Shown: one piece after another, positions 62,238 to 64,000 of the stretch
Numbering within the stretch: position 1 is the stretch's first letter
How the letters are laid out: each line of letters opens with the position of its first letter
NCBI GenBank assembly: GCA_900465915.1
Contig: UBKJ01000015.1
Coordinates: 109,974-173,973, forward strand
Source: Hyphomicrobiales bacterium
GTDB taxonomy: Bacteria > Pseudomonadota > Alphaproteobacteria > Rhizobiales > Rhizobiaceae
Length of the DNA stretch: 64,000 nt
Direction of reading: 5' to 3'
The notes under the pieces: model-generated
What the model saw: only the letters and a program-made list of their open reading frames with translations
What the model was told of the DNA's origin: nothing
The model's database searches: none
Made by a program: the position numbers and the translations under genes

Positions 62238-62633
62238 TTACAGAAAACGCCCGCCGCGCTGCAAGACCTCGATCTTGTAGCCGTCCGGGTCCTCGGCGAA
62301 GAAGAAGCGGGCGATCGGCGCGCCGTCGTTCTTGAGGTCGACCAGATTGCCCGCCTTGAAGCCCAGCGCCTCGAAGCGCGCATGCTCCGCCGCGACGTCC
62401 TCCACCGAGACGGCGAGATGGCCATAGCCGTCGCCGAGGACATAGGGCTCGGCGCGGCCCTTGTTGACAGTCAGCTCCAGCTCGAAGCCGGTTTCAGCGT
62501 TGCCGAGATAGATCAGCGTGAAGGTCTCGAAATCGATGCGGTCGGCGACCTTGAGCCCGAAGGCCTGATCGTAAAAGGAAACGGAGCGCTCTTCGTCGAG
62601 AACGCGGATCATGCTGTGGATGGCCTTGGCCAT
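62238..62633 (-). CDS. gloA: Lactoylglutathione lyase (glyoxalase I)
   Basis: A 131-residue VOC-fold enzyme that converts the methylglyoxal-glutathione adduct to S-lactoylglutathione. The start AIHSMIRVLD gives the first metal His, GYGHLAVSV the second His, and the Glu ligands are in FELELT and YKIEVLQ. Length matches the short bacterial form. ATG 62633 is used; the frame is open 45 bases further but without a ribosome-binding site. The mrp gene starts divergently 124 bases away. Confidence 0.93.
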   Translation of the reverse strand: MAKAIHSMIRVLDEERSVSFYDQAFGLKVADRIDFETFTLIYLGNAETGFELELTVNKGRAEPYVLGDGYGHLAVSVEDVAAEHARFEALGFKAGNLVDLKNDGAPIARFFFAEDPDGYKIEVLQRGGRFL

Positions 62634-62756
62634 GGTCTTCTCCGCTCGGTGGGGATTTACATTTGCCCTTTGGGTCAAAAGGGGATTATCTCAACGGCGG
62701 TCCGGCGGGCAAGCCCGCATGGGTTCTCGAATTGGCCCGAATTGGAATTGAGACAA

Positions 62757-63908
<1,152 letters not shown>

Positions 63909-63910
63909 AA

Positions 63911-64000
63911 AGGGAATAGGGGAGTAAGGGAGTAGGGGAATATGCAGGAAAGGCCTTGAACCGCCTGCGGCCCGTACTAGCCTATTCCCCTATTCCCCTA
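63911..64000. repeat. Second inverted octamer repeat, cut by the window end
   Basis: Octamers of the A(G/A)GGGA(G/A)T type run from 63911 to about 63943; after a unique spacer of about 35 bases the complementary array starts at 63980 and reaches the last base. It is the same family as 16942-17051 and also sits right after a gene stop (two bases after the mrp stop). The full right arm is outside the window. Confidence 0.85.

Overview
The window is GC-rich, gene-dense chromosomal DNA from an alphaproteobacterium, most likely of the order Hyphomicrobiales (Rhizobiales). The placement rests on gene content and order: cycM-kdsB-pheA, an SRP RNA directly ahead of dnaX-ybaB-recR, aroA-cmk-rpsA, a FYDLN-type acidic protein next to tRNA-Ala, a CP4-like (class II) AroA, and a fused-ATPase Yej transporter with two binding proteins. 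Genus cannot be fixed by eye. No phage, transposase, CRISPR array or rRNA gene was seen; the window looks like stable core chromosome with a few accessory spots.

Layout. 1-1842: end of an unknown gene plus the two separately encoded subunits of aconitase X. 1839-10484 (minus): a Yej-type peptide ABC transporter operon (two solute-binding paralogues, YejB, YejE, YejF) ending in a hydroxyacid dehydrogenase. 10630-18932: core genes (membrane cytochrome c, kdsB, pheA, nudC, HIT protein, SRP RNA, dnaX, ybaB, recR, a lytic transglycosylase). 19030-20675: a tandem pair of unrecognised paralogues with a caspase-like His-Gly/Cys pattern and duplicated structured leaders, the most unusual locus here. 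20718-28292: formaldehyde dehydrogenase, a LysR-YeiH divergent pair, and a resistance-like cassette (ArsR and MarR regulators, two MFS pumps, an isochorismatase-fold protein) with clear palindromic operators. 28416-33756: rpsA, cmk, aroA, the FYDLN protein and two identical tRNA-Ala(GGC) genes around a small lipoprotein.

33768-44592: a DMT exporter, acetoacetyl-CoA synthetase and a tightly packed leucine-degradation operon (isovaleryl-CoA dehydrogenase, both methylcrotonyl-CoA carboxylase subunits, HMG-CoA lyase, methylglutaconyl-CoA hydratase), followed by a branched-chain amino acid binding protein. Together these could import leucine and convert it to acetyl-CoA and acetoacetate, with the synthetase activating the acetoacetate. 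44657-47296: a membrane-anchored phosphatase, small proteins and a molybdopterin-binding protein lacking the transferase half common in relatives. 47624-51695: cytochrome bo3 quinol oxidase cyoABCD. 51901-60275: envelope genes (SH3 protein, TamA, TamB, a Tat/lipoprotein YkuD transpeptidase). 60349-64000: small exported and Cys-rich unknowns, a copper chaperone pair, glyoxalase I and an Mrp/ApbC ATPase without its usual CXXC.

Two copies of an inverted octamer repeat (16942-17051 and 63911 to the window end) form long potential hairpins. Coordinates of starts were chosen from ribosome-binding sites, family alignments from memory and neighbour overlaps; no database search was possible.
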